This document shows positions 34,365-42,380 of a DNA stretch of 64,000 bases, in pieces. Within the stretch, counting starts at the first letter, position 1, and each line of letters opens with the position of its first letter. Position numbers and translations under genes: made by a program. Where the stretch lies: positions 248,001 through 312,000 of the forward strand of contig CAVOKJ010000003.1 in NCBI GenBank assembly GCA_963696495.1, written 5' to 3'. The stretch comes from Bog-756 sp963696495 (GTDB taxonomy: Bacteria > Actinomycetota > Acidimicrobiia > Acidimicrobiales > RAAP-2). The notes under the pieces were generated by a model. The model was not told where the DNA came from, made no database searches, and saw only the letters and a list, made by a program, of their open reading frames with translations.

Positions 34365-35909
34365 GTGAGGCTGCGCACCACGCTCCGTCAGGCATCGGCC
34401 TCCCGCTACCTCCGCCCGGGCGGGGCCTGGGACGTGCCGACCCTCGACGGCCTGGCCGCCATCGCCCCCCGGCCGGACGGCATTGCCCTGGCCGATTCCT
34501 CGGCCGGGCTCGACGCCGCCACCGTGGAGGCGAGCGTCGACGCGTTGGCCGGCGGGCTGCGGGCCGCCGGGGTCCGTCGCCGGGACGCCGTCGTGTGGCA
34601 GCTCCCCAACCGGGTGGAGGCCGTGCTGCTGTTCCGGGCGTGCTGGCGCATCGGGGCGGTGGCCGTGCCCGTGCACCACCAGGCCGGCCCGGCCGACGTG
34701 GCCCGCATGGTGGGCTCCCTCGATCCCCGCCTGGTGCTGGCCGGCCCGGGCTCGACCCTCGGGGAACGCCCCGGGGCGCTCACCGTCGACGGCGCCAGCT
34801 CCGAGTGGACCGAGCTGCTGGGCCATGCACCGGTACGCCACGGCGTGGCCCGGGGTGCCGACGTGGCCGCCGCCCTGTTCACCTCCGGCTCCACCGGGGA
34901 GCCGAAGGTGGTGCTCCACACCCACCGGGGGCTGGCCGGCAAGGCACGGACCATGGCCGACGCCCACGGCCTGCGCCCGAGCGACGCCGTGCTCATGCCG
35001 GCCCCACTGGCCCACATCTCCGGCCTGCTGAGCGGGGTGCTGCTCCCCGCCGAGGTCGGGATGCGGACGGTGCTCATGGAGCGGTGGGACGCCGAACGGG
35101 CCAACCGCCTCGTCCCCGACCGGGGGATCACCTTCATGATCGGACCGCCGGCGTACTTCTCGGGGATGGCCGCCGCCGCGAACTTCTCCACGGAGGACAT
35201 GGCCAGCCTCCGGATCATCTCCTGCGGGTCGATGACCATCGCCCCCGAGTTCGTCGACGCCACCCGTGAGGCGTTCGACGCCACCGTCAAACGGACCTAC
35301 GGCTCCACCGAGGCCCCGACGGTCACCACGTCGGCGTGGGACGATCCGGCCGACCGCGCCCGCGACACCGACGGCCGCGTGGTGGGCGACGCCGAGCTGC
35401 GGGTGGTCGACCCGCGGTCGGGTCGCACCCTCGGCCCCGGCGTGCCCGGGGAGCTCGAGCTGCGGGGCCCCGAGCTGTTCGCCGGCTATGCCGATCCCGC
35501 CCAGACGCGCCAGGCGATGCACGGCACCTGGTTCCGGACCGGCGACCTGGCGACCGTCGACGCCGGAGGGTGGCTGACCATCGTCGGCCGGACCAGGGAC
35601 ATCATCATCCGCGGTGGGGAGAACGTCGTCCCCGCCGAGGTGGAGCGGGTGCTGGAGGCCCACCCGGCGGTCCGGCAGGCGGTGGTCGTCGGCTATCCCG
35701 ACGACCACCTCGGCCAGCGGGTGGGTGCCTGCGTCGTGGCCGACGGGTCGTTCGGGCTCCGGGAGTGCCGAGCGTGGTGTGCGGACCAGGGGATCGCCCG
35801 GTTCAAGATCCCCGAGCTGGTGCGCCGGTTCGACGCGTTTCCGGTGCTGTCGCTGGGCAAGCCCGACCGCAACGCCCTCCGGGACCTGATCGGGGCCGAA
35901 GCGGGGTGA
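34365..35909 (+). CDS. Acyl-CoA synthetase (AMP-forming ligase)
   Basis: A 514-residue ANL-superfamily enzyme that activates a carboxylic acid as acyl-AMP and passes it to CoA. The P-loop-like motif is FTSGSTGEPKVVLHTH (about residues 165-180), then MPAPLAHISGLLSG, YGSTEAPTVTT, TGDLATVDAGGW and the hinge GRTRDIIIRGGENV; the C-terminal catalytic lysine is in LGKPDRNAL. It starts at GTG 34365 after a 43-base gap in the DUF35-thiolase operon. It is close in sequence to the ligase at 39749-41317 (shared motifs such as AHISGLL and FMIGPP), suggesting a duplication. Substrate unknown; a carboxylated side chain is plausible. Confidence 0.9.
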   Translation: MRLRTTLRQASASRYLRPGGAWDVPTLDGLAAIAPRPDGIALADSSAGLDAATVEASVDALAGGLRAAGVRRRDAVVWQLPNRVEAVLLFRACWRIGAVAVPVHHQAGPADVARMVGSLDPRLVLAGPGSTLGERPGALTVDGASSEWTELLGHAPVRHGVARGADVAAALFTSGSTGEPKVVLHTHRGLAGKARTMADAHGLRPSDAVLMPAPLAHISGLLSGVLLPAEVGMRTVLMERWDAERANRLVPDRGITFMIGPPAYFSGMAAAANFSTEDMASLRIISCGSMTIAPEFVDATREAFDATVKRTYGSTEAPTVTTSAWDDPADRARDTDGRVVGDAELRVVDPRSGRTLGPGVPGELELRGPELFAGYADPAQTRQAMHGTWFRTGDLATVDAGGWLTIVGRTRDIIIRGGENVVPAEVERVLEAHPAVRQAVVVGYPDDHLGQRVGACVVADGSFGLRECRAWCADQGIARFKIPELVRRFDAFPVLSLGKPDRNALRDLIGAEAG

Positions 35910-35922
35910 CCGGGGCCGACCC

Positions 35923-36723
35923 TCAGCGGGCGGTACGGAAGTCCGGAGCCCGGCGCTCAGCGAAGGCCGCCATCCCCTCGGCCATCTCGGGCGAGACGGT
36001 CGCCATCGCCTGGGCCTGGGCCTCGCGGTCGAGCGACCCGGCCAGATCGCTCTCGAAGGTCGAATTGAGGAGCTGCTTGGACAGCCCGAGCGACCGGGTC
36101 GGGCCGGCGGCCAGCCGCGCCGCCAGGGCCGACGCCTCCTCGGCCAGCCCGTCCGGGTCGGCCACGTAGCGGTAGGCCAGTCCGATGTCCACGGCCTCCG
36201 CGCCGCGGGCCCCCTCGCCGAGCAGCACCATGGCCTTGGCCCGGGGCAGCCCCACGAGCCGTGGGAGGAGGTAGGCACCGCCGGCGTCGACCACCAGCCC
36301 CCACTTGGCGAAGGACCACACGAACCGGGTCTGCTCGCAGACCAGGACGAAGTCGCAGGCCAGGGCCAGATGGGCGCCGGGGCCCACCGCCGTGCCGTTC
36401 ACCGCCGCCACGGTCGGCTTGTCCAGTTCCCACAGCTCGCGGATGAAGGCCTGCACCCCGACGCGGAGTGCCTCGCTCGTGGCCCTCGGGTCGAAACCCT
36501 CACCGCCGGCGCGGGAGACCGTCGAGGCGCGCAGGTCCATGCCGGCACAGAACGCGTCCCCGACGCCGGTGACCAACAGCGCCCGCACCGCCGGGTCGGA
36601 GCGGACCTCGCGCACCCGGGCGACGATCTCGTCGCGCATCTCGATGCTCAGCGCGTTCTTCGCCTCGGGCCGGTCGAGAACGAGATGAGCCACTCCGCCG
36701 TCGTCCACTCGGTATCGGATCAT
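35923..36723 (-). CDS. Enoyl-CoA hydratase/isomerase family protein
   Basis: A 266-residue crotonase-fold enzyme. It begins MIRYRVDDGGVAHLVLDRPEAKNALS, of which the hallmark is LDRPEAKNALS, followed by the oxyanion-hole segment FCAGMDLRA, GTAVGPGAHLALACDF and KWGLVVDAGGAYLLPRLVG, where an Asp stands in the position often used by isomerases. It could hydrate or isomerise an enoyl-CoA made by one of the acyl-CoA dehydrogenases nearby. ATG at 36723 was chosen because the open frame upstream adds residues without similarity. It is convergent with the acyl-CoA synthetase and divergent from the nitroreductase. Confidence 0.88.
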   Translation of the reverse strand: MIRYRVDDGGVAHLVLDRPEAKNALSIEMRDEIVARVREVRSDPAVRALLVTGVGDAFCAGMDLRASTVSRAGGEGFDPRATSEALRVGVQAFIRELWELDKPTVAAVNGTAVGPGAHLALACDFVLVCEQTRFVWSFAKWGLVVDAGGAYLLPRLVGLPRAKAMVLLGEGARGAEAVDIGLAYRYVADPDGLAEEASALAARLAAGPTRSLGLSKQLLNSTFESDLAGSLDREAQAQAMATVSPEMAEGMAAFAERRAPDFRTAR

Positions 36724-36878
36724 CGGCACAACGTAGGCGAACCCGGGGCCGACCGGCTGGCGACCTGACGCCGTGCGGACCGGCGCCACCCCGGGGTGCC
36801 ACGGCACCCGGACTAGATTCGGGTGTCGACCGACCCGTCCGTCCGGGGCCACCGGGACCGATCAGCCGAGGATGAGCG

Positions 36879-37499
36879 ATGACCGGTGACGAGCAAGCAG
36901 GCACCCCCGAGTTCTTCAGCGTCGTCCTCAGCCAACGCGCCTGTCGGCGCTTCGCCGATCGCCCGGTCGGCGACGACCTCGTCGAGCGGTGCCTGGAGGC
37001 GGCCACCCACGCCCCCAGTGCCGAGAACCTGCAGCCGTGGGAGTTCGTCGTCGTACGCGACGCCGAACGGCGCGCCGCCATCGGCGATCTCACCAGCCGG
37101 GCCTGGCAGGGCGGTGGGCGGCGCCACTCCGAGGGTCGCCTCGACCCGTCGCTCCTCGACGAGGTGCACCGGGGAGCCGAAGGCGGCATCGCCGCCGCGC
37201 CGGTGATCATCGTGGTGGGCGGCAACTCCTCGGTGGCCCTGGCATCGACGCTGCCGTCGTCGGTGTTCCCGGCCGTCCAGAACCTGCTGCTGGCGGCGAC
37301 GGCCCTCGGGCTGGGCTCGGCCATGACCACGTTGGCCACGCTGTTCACCGACGAGCTGCGCGAACTCCTGGCCATGCCGGCCGACGTCAGGCCGATGGCG
37401 GTGGTGCCGATCGGCTGGCCGGCCCGGCCACCCGGACCGCCCCGCCGCCTCCCGGTGAGCGAGCGCACCCACCGGGATCGGTACGCCAACCCGTGGTGA
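36879..37499 (+). CDS. Nitroreductase family FMN oxidoreductase
   Basis: A 206-residue FMN-binding reductase. It has the family opening VLSQRACRRFADRPV (FMN phosphate contacts), APSAENLQPWEFVVV, the loop GGIAAAPVIIVV, VFPAVQNLLLAATALGLGSAM and the C-terminal VVPIGWPA. Enzymes of this family reduce nitro groups, quinones, enoyl compounds or flavins with NAD(P)H, and some act in degradation pathways. The ATG at 36879 is used; another ATG seven bases upstream is out of frame. It is divergent from the enoyl-CoA hydratase, so a shared regulatory spacer of 155 bases is likely. No substrate can be inferred. Confidence 0.88.
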   Translation: MTGDEQAGTPEFFSVVLSQRACRRFADRPVGDDLVERCLEAATHAPSAENLQPWEFVVVRDAERRAAIGDLTSRAWQGGGRRHSEGRLDPSLLDEVHRGAEGGIAAAPVIIVVGGNSSVALASTLPSSVFPAVQNLLLAATALGLGSAMTTLATLFTDELRELLAMPADVRPMAVVPIGWPARPPGPPRRLPVSERTHRDRYANPW

Positions 37500-37578
37500 G
37501 CGACGCCGAGGGCCCGGGCCCCGCCGGTCTCGACCGCGCCGGGTCGGAGGCCGACGGCGACCGGCCGGCACGGTCCGG

Positions 37579-38229
37579 TCACGCCGGCAGCGAAAGGAGC
37601 CGGTCGATGGCGGACGGTGGCGGACCCTCGAGGCGCGCGCCGATGAGAGCGGCGCACTGCTCGGGTGTCATCGCCGACGTGTCCACTTCGAGGTCGTAGA
37701 TCCCGGGGAGATGGACCTCCTCCTGCCAACGCCGGACCGCCTCGGGGACGGGCAGGCCGGGGGAGCCGGTCACGTAGTGGCCCTCGCGACCCTGCTGGCC
37801 GGCCACGCGCCGCTGCATGATCGTCTCGACCGGGCAGCGGACGCCGACGAGCAGAACCGGCAACCCGGCCAGTCGCCCGGCCGCGTGACGAAGCACTGGG
37901 AGTGGCACCGAGTAGTCGTCGTGGTGACCCACGTCCACAACGACATTGAGGCCCCGACGGCTGTGTGCGGTGACGGAATCGTAGAACGCCGCGTAGAGCG
38001 AAGGGATGAGTGCCTCGATGTCCGGGCGGTCTGCGCCGGGGCGCAGCCCCATCCCCGGTCGGTAGCGGGGGGGCGTGACCTCACGGGAGAACACATCGAC
38101 ACCGAGGTTCATCCACGGGCCGTCGAATGTCGCCTGGATGACCTCGGCGATACTCGACTTCCCCGAGCGGGGCGCCCCGTTCAGGATGACAATCCGTCCG
38201 GGCTCGTCGCCGGCCACCGTCTCGTCCAC
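37579..38229 (-). CDS. Chloramphenicol phosphotransferase-like P-loop kinase
   Basis: A 216-residue P-loop kinase. Walker A is ILNGAPRSGKSS (residues 15-26) and Asp45 in NLGVDVF matches the catalytic aspartate of Streptomyces chloramphenicol 3-O-phosphotransferase. The segments VLLVGVRCPVETI and IYDLEVDTSAMTPEQCA also follow that family. The protein would phosphorylate a small alcohol; whether it gives chloramphenicol resistance is unknown, since most genomic homologues are untested. It stands alone on the minus strand between a nitroreductase and an acyl-CoA dehydrogenase. The 294-base leader contains a hairpin belonging to the upstream gene and an AT-rich patch TATGAAT near 38341. Confidence 0.8.
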   Translation of the reverse strand: MDETVAGDEPGRIVILNGAPRSGKSSIAEVIQATFDGPWMNLGVDVFSREVTPPRYRPGMGLRPGADRPDIEALIPSLYAAFYDSVTAHSRRGLNVVVDVGHHDDYSVPLPVLRHAAGRLAGLPVLLVGVRCPVETIMQRRVAGQQGREGHYVTGSPGLPVPEAVRRWQEEVHLPGIYDLEVDTSAMTPEQCAALIGARLEGPPPSAIDRLLSLPA

Positions 38230-38436
38230 GGTCCCATGGTGCCACCGCAGGGGGTCGGACCCCGGGGTCCGGCCCGTGGGCCCCGGCGATCGGCGGGTCG
38301 GGGCAGGTCCGGCCGATCATCGCCGGGAGCGATGTCCTGATTCATATCGACCTGTTTGACTGATGGTGGGGACCACCCGTAGGATTGCCCGAGACCACAG
38401 GTTGCAGGAGCACCCCTCCGCACTCGGTGTGTCAGA

Positions 38437-38474
38437 ACGAAGGAACCGCCTCTCCCCCCCGGCGGTTCCTTCGT
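38437..38474 (-). terminator. Strong terminator-like hairpin after an acyl-CoA dehydrogenase gene
   Basis: A perfect 14-bp stem (ACGAAGGAACCGCC / GGCGGTTCCTTCGT) with a 10-base pyrimidine-rich loop, 50 bases past the stop of the minus-strand gene at 38524. Only two T residues follow, so it is not a textbook intrinsic terminator, but its strength and position suggest that it ends the ligase-dehydrogenase transcript. Confidence 0.65.
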
Positions 38475-38523
38475 CGCGTGAGGGGCGTCGAGCGGAGCGT
38501 CCTGTCGGAACCCGACCTCGGCG

Positions 38524-39684
38524 TCAGCGCGGCAGGCCGAGGATGCGGTCCCCGATGATCGTCTTCTGGATCTCGCTGGTCCCACCGGCGATGGTCGCCG
38601 CCTTCGACCACAACCACTGGCGCTGCCACTTGCCCGCCATCGGGTTGTCGGTGGCGTCGCCCCACAGGGGGGAGGCGTCGCCCACCACCAGGAGTGCGGC
38701 CTCGGCCATCGTCTGGGTCATGTCCGTCCAGCTCAGCTTCACCACGCTCGACTCGGGGCCCGGCTCCCGACCCTTGGTCAACCTCGAGAGCGTCCTCCAG
38801 TTGTGGAGTCGGAACACCCGGAGCTTCACGGTGGCCTCGGCCAGGGCCTCGGCGACGTCGGGGTCGTCGAGCGTGCCGAGCTGGTCGGCCAGGGCATAGA
38901 GCTGTTCGAGATAGACCTCGTGGACCACCTGTTCCTTGAAGGGGAAGGCCGTGCCCCGCTCGTGGGCCAGCGTGGTGTTGGCCACCGCCCAACCCTGGTT
39001 GAGACCACCGACCAGACAGTCGGTGGGGACGAAGGCGTCGTCGAAGAAGACCTCGTTGAACTCGGACTCACCGGTGATGGTGACCAGCGGCCGCACCTCG
39101 ATGCCCGGCGCGCGCATGTCGACCACGAGGTAGGAGAGCCCGCGGTGCTTGGGCGCGTCGGGGTCGGTCCGGACGAGGGCGATCCCCCAGCGGGCGAACT
39201 GGGCGTAGCTCGTCCAGACCTTCTGGCCCTGGAGGACCCAGCCGTCGTCCACCGGCACCGCACGCGTGGTCAGCGAGGCGAGGTCCGACCCGGCGCCGGG
39301 CTCACTGAACAGCTGACACCAGATGTCCTGGGCGTCGAGGATCCGAGGCAGCCAGCGCCTCTTCTGGTCGTCGGTGCCGTGCGCCAGCAACGTGGGGCCG
39401 ACGTGGTTGATGCCGTTCCTGTTGACCGGTTGGGGAGCACCCGACCGGGCGTACTCCATGTTGAAGATGGCGACCTGGAGGGGCGATGCCCCCCGTCCCC
39501 CGTATTCCTCGGGCCAGTGGATCCCGACCCACCGGTCGGCGGCCAGTCGGGCCTGCCAGACCCGACCCCACTCGAACTCTTCGTCGAGCGAGCTGAAGGA
39601 AGGGGGAAGGTCCACGTTGGCCCCGAGCCAACGCCGCACCTCGTCACGGAACTCCCGTTCCTCGGCGTTCAGCGCCAGGTCCAC
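38524..39684 (-). CDS. Acyl-CoA dehydrogenase
   Basis: A 386-residue dehydrogenase complete in itself: an N-terminal helical domain (ALNAEEREFRDEVRRWL), the middle domain with CQLFSEPGAGSDLASL and VLQGQKVWTSYA, and a C-terminal domain ending in IAGGTSEIQKTIIGDRILGLPR, cut to GGTSEIQK as the conserved Glu motif. GTG at 39684 has GGAGG seven bases upstream, which decides the start. It follows the ligase gene by 64 bases and probably shares its transcript, so a carboxylic acid activated by that ligase may be its substrate. The large acyl binding pocket suits bulky acyl-CoAs, but this is family-level inference. Confidence 0.88.
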   Translation of the reverse strand: MDLALNAEEREFRDEVRRWLGANVDLPPSFSSLDEEFEWGRVWQARLAADRWVGIHWPEEYGGRGASPLQVAIFNMEYARSGAPQPVNRNGINHVGPTLLAHGTDDQKRRWLPRILDAQDIWCQLFSEPGAGSDLASLTTRAVPVDDGWVLQGQKVWTSYAQFARWGIALVRTDPDAPKHRGLSYLVVDMRAPGIEVRPLVTITGESEFNEVFFDDAFVPTDCLVGGLNQGWAVANTTLAHERGTAFPFKEQVVHEVYLEQLYALADQLGTLDDPDVAEALAEATVKLRVFRLHNWRTLSRLTKGREPGPESSVVKLSWTDMTQTMAEAALLVVGDASPLWGDATDNPMAGKWQRQWLWSKAATIAGGTSEIQKTIIGDRILGLPR

Positions 39685-39748
39685 GTTGAGGCCTCCTCGC
39701 CCGGTCCGACGGCTGGATCCGCCCGACAGCTGCTGTCCGTCACCACGA

Positions 39749-41317
39749 TCATGGTCCGGCGCCGAGCGCGGCGGCACGCGCCTTCAGGACGCCACGGTCG
39801 GGCTTGCCCGCCGGGAGCAGCGGCACCTCGTCGATCGGCACCACGATCTCCGGGGTCTTGAAGCGGGCCACGCCGAACTCGGCGAACCATCGGCGGCACT
39901 CCTCGGGGTCGATCGGACGGCGGGCCACCACGAAGGCCGCCACCCGTTCGCCGAGCCTGGCGTCGGGCACGCCGACCACCACCGCCCTCATGATGTCGGG
40001 ATGGGCCTCGAGGGCCCGCTCCACCTCGGCCGAGGAGATGTTCTCACCACCGCGGATGATGAGCTCCTTCAGACGTCCGGTGATGGTCAACCACCCCTGC
40101 TCGTCCACCACACCGAGGTCGCCACTGCGGAACCACCCGCGGTGCACGGCCGCCGCGGTGTCGGCGGGGTCGGCGTACCCGGCGAAGAGCTCCGGGCCGC
40201 GGATCCAGACCTCGCCCTCCCGGCCGGCACGGCGCCGGCGGCCGGTGACGGGGTCGGTGATGCGGATCTCCGCGCTGCCGAGGGCGCGCCCGTCGGTGTC
40301 ACGGCACCGCTCGGGCGGGTCGTCGTTGGTGCACGACGAGACGGTCGGGGCCTCGGACGAACCGTAGCTGCGTTTGACCACGGCACCGAGCCCGATCCGG
40401 GCGGCATCGATGAACTCGGGGCTGACCCCCATCATCCCGCTCGACACCACCCGCATGCTCGCCACCTTCCCGGGGCTGAAGCCGCCGTCCTCGAGGACGG
40501 CGGAGAACATCGAGGGCGGCCCGATCATGAAGCTGATCCGCTCGTCCTCCATCAGGCGCAGCCCCGCACCGACGTCCCACCGCTCCATCAGCACCGCCTT
40601 CATGCCGGCCGCCCCGGGGACGAGGACGGCGTTGAGCAGTCCCGAGATGTGGGCCAGCGGCGCCGGCATGAGCACGGCGTCACCGCCCGAGAGCCCGTGC
40701 ACACGGGTCATCGACCGCGCCTTGTAGGCCAGTCCCCGGTGGGTGTGGAGCACGGCCTTCGGGCGGCCCGTCGAGCCCGACGTGAAGATCACGGCGGCGA
40801 GGTCGGACGGACGGTTCGGGCTGGTCCGGATGGCCGGGCCGGCGAGCAGCGCCTCGAACGGCGCCCCGCCCCCCGGCCACGACCCTTCCCCCCGCACGGC
40901 GACGACGTCGTCCAGAGCGGCCAGCGGCAGGCCCGGCCCGGCGAGGACGACCTTCGGCTCGAGCACGTCCAGCATGGCGCCGACCTCGGCGGCGCCGACC
41001 TGATGGTGCAACGGGGCCGCCACCGCGCCACAGCGCCAGCAGGCACGGTAGAGCACGACGGCCTCCCACCAGTTGGGCAGCTGCCAGGTCACCACATCGC
41101 CCCGCCGGACGCCCCGCTGGCGTAGGGCGCCCGCCAGGCCCGAGACCATCGACTCGACACGGGCGGCGTCGAGCCGGAGGGGGCCGTCGACGATCGCCAC
41201 CCGGTCGGCGACCGTCCGGGGGTTGAGCACGGCGTCGAGCGTCGGGACGTCCCACGGTCCGCCGGGCGCCCGGTAGGCGGTGGCGGCCGGTGGCCGGTAG
41301 GTGGGGCGAAGCCTCAT
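39749..41317 (-). CDS. Acyl-CoA synthetase (AMP-forming ligase)
   Basis: A 522-residue adenylate-forming enzyme. Motifs in order: FTSGSTGRPKAVLHTH, MPAPLAHISGLLNAV, YGSSEAPTVSS, SGDLGVVDEQGW, the hinge GRLKELIIRGGEN and the catalytic lysine region LPAGKPDRGVL. It is a clear paralogue of the ligase at 34365-35909, sharing an unusual N-terminus (P-G-G-x-W-D-V-P-T-L-D) and several longer blocks. ATG at 41317 is used, with a GGGGCGAAG ribosome-like region nearby. It is the first gene of its transcript with the dehydrogenase at 38524-39684, and divergent from the LLM oxidoreductase. Two near-identical ligases suggest duplication followed by division of labour or substrate range. Confidence 0.9.
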   Translation of the reverse strand: MRLRPTYRPPAATAYRAPGGPWDVPTLDAVLNPRTVADRVAIVDGPLRLDAARVESMVSGLAGALRQRGVRRGDVVTWQLPNWWEAVVLYRACWRCGAVAAPLHHQVGAAEVGAMLDVLEPKVVLAGPGLPLAALDDVVAVRGEGSWPGGGAPFEALLAGPAIRTSPNRPSDLAAVIFTSGSTGRPKAVLHTHRGLAYKARSMTRVHGLSGGDAVLMPAPLAHISGLLNAVLVPGAAGMKAVLMERWDVGAGLRLMEDERISFMIGPPSMFSAVLEDGGFSPGKVASMRVVSSGMMGVSPEFIDAARIGLGAVVKRSYGSSEAPTVSSCTNDDPPERCRDTDGRALGSAEIRITDPVTGRRRRAGREGEVWIRGPELFAGYADPADTAAAVHRGWFRSGDLGVVDEQGWLTITGRLKELIIRGGENISSAEVERALEAHPDIMRAVVVGVPDARLGERVAAFVVARRPIDPEECRRWFAEFGVARFKTPEIVVPIDEVPLLPAGKPDRGVLKARAAALGAGP

Positions 41318-41427
41318 CGGGAAGCAAACACTACCGGCGGAGAACGGTCGTGCCCGCACCTGCCCGTGTCCGGTCGGCGGTGCTAGCTTGCCTCGATCGA
41401 ACCACCGGCCGCGCCCGGGGAGGCACC

Positions 41428-42375
41428 GTGACGTCAGCGTACGATCGACCCGGGCGAACCCCGCCGGCACCGGACGCGGCCCGGACCTGGCGGCTGGGCA
41501 TCACCACCCCGGTGCTCACCATGCTCCCCCACGCCCACGCGTCGTGGGAGCGGTCCGCCACCATCGACGACGTGGCGACGGTGGCCCGGGCGGCCGACCG
41601 GTTGGGCTACCACTACCTCACCTGCAGTGAGCACGTCGTCATCCCGACCGACGTGGCCGAGGCGCGCGGCAGCCGCTACTGGGACCCCCTGTCCACGTTC
41701 GGGTATCTGGCCGCTGTCACCTCGCACATCCGGTTCGCCACCAACGTCCTCGTCCTCGGCTACCACCACCCCCTGGAGATCGCCAAGCGCTACGGCACCC
41801 TGGACCAGGTGTCGGGAGGCCGGCTGATCCTGGGGCTCGGGGTGGGCTCACTCGAGGAGGAGTTCGAGCTGCTGGGGGCGCCCTTCGCCGACCGGGGGGC
41901 GCGGGCCGACGACGCCATCGCCGCGCTCCGGTCCTCGCTCTCCACCGAGCACCCCGAGTACCACGGGCGGTACTACCGGTACTCCGACGTGGTGCTCGAC
42001 CCGTGTGCCCGCCAATCCCGGGTCCCCTTGTGGATCGGGGGACGGTCGGCCCGCTCGCTCCGCCGTGCCGTCGCCCTCGCCGACGGTTGGGTGCCCTTCG
42101 GCACCAGGGCCGCCGACATCGCCGAGTGGCTGGCGGCGGCCGGTCGGACCCCGGCCTGGGCCGAGCGCACCCGACCACTCGAGGTCCTCCTCCAGAACGG
42201 GAGGCCGGCCGATCCGTCCGGCGATCCCGACGGGGCCCGCCGGATGGTCGAGCGCCTGACGACGGCCGGCGCCACCGGCCTGCAGCTGTCGTTCGTCCAC
42301 CACTCGCTCGACCACTACGTCGAGCAGCTGGAGGCGATGCTGGCCCTGGTGGCCGACATGCCGGCCCCGGGCTGA
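41428..42375 (+). CDS. LLM class F420-dependent oxidoreductase
   Basis: A 315-residue TIM-barrel protein of the luciferase-like monooxygenase family, in the branch that mostly uses F420 in actinobacteria. Typical segments are WRLGITTPVLTMLP, TCSEHVVIPTDVA, HIRFATNVLVLGYHHPLEIAKRYGTLD, LILGLGVGSLEEEFELLG and VPLWIGGRSARSLRRA. GTG at 41428 has GGGGAGG four bases upstream. The longer open frame upstream is rejected because it runs into the divergent gene's promoter. It may oxidise an alcohol or reduce an enone in the local catabolic pathway. Cofactor type cannot be proved by sequence. Its stop lies five bases from the convergent dehydrogenase stop, with a small C-G-G-G-C / G-C-C-C-G stem there. 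Confidence 0.88.
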   Translation: MTSAYDRPGRTPPAPDAARTWRLGITTPVLTMLPHAHASWERSATIDDVATVARAADRLGYHYLTCSEHVVIPTDVAEARGSRYWDPLSTFGYLAAVTSHIRFATNVLVLGYHHPLEIAKRYGTLDQVSGGRLILGLGVGSLEEEFELLGAPFADRGARADDAIAALRSSLSTEHPEYHGRYYRYSDVVLDPCARQSRVPLWIGGRSARSLRRAVALADGWVPFGTRAADIAEWLAAAGRTPAWAERTRPLEVLLQNGRPADPSGDPDGARRMVERLTTAGATGLQLSFVHHSLDHYVEQLEAMLALVADMPAPG

Positions 42376-42380
42376 GCCCG

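Noticed and set aside
34137..36278. A 713-codon minus-strand frame antisense to the ligase at 34.4-35.9 kb
   Set aside because: No motif; the plus-strand frame has all adenylate-forming enzyme signatures.
38375..38430. Possible tRNA or small RNA upstream of the 38437 hairpin
   Set aside because: No T-loop consensus, no acceptor stem pairing, and no anticodon arm that folds.
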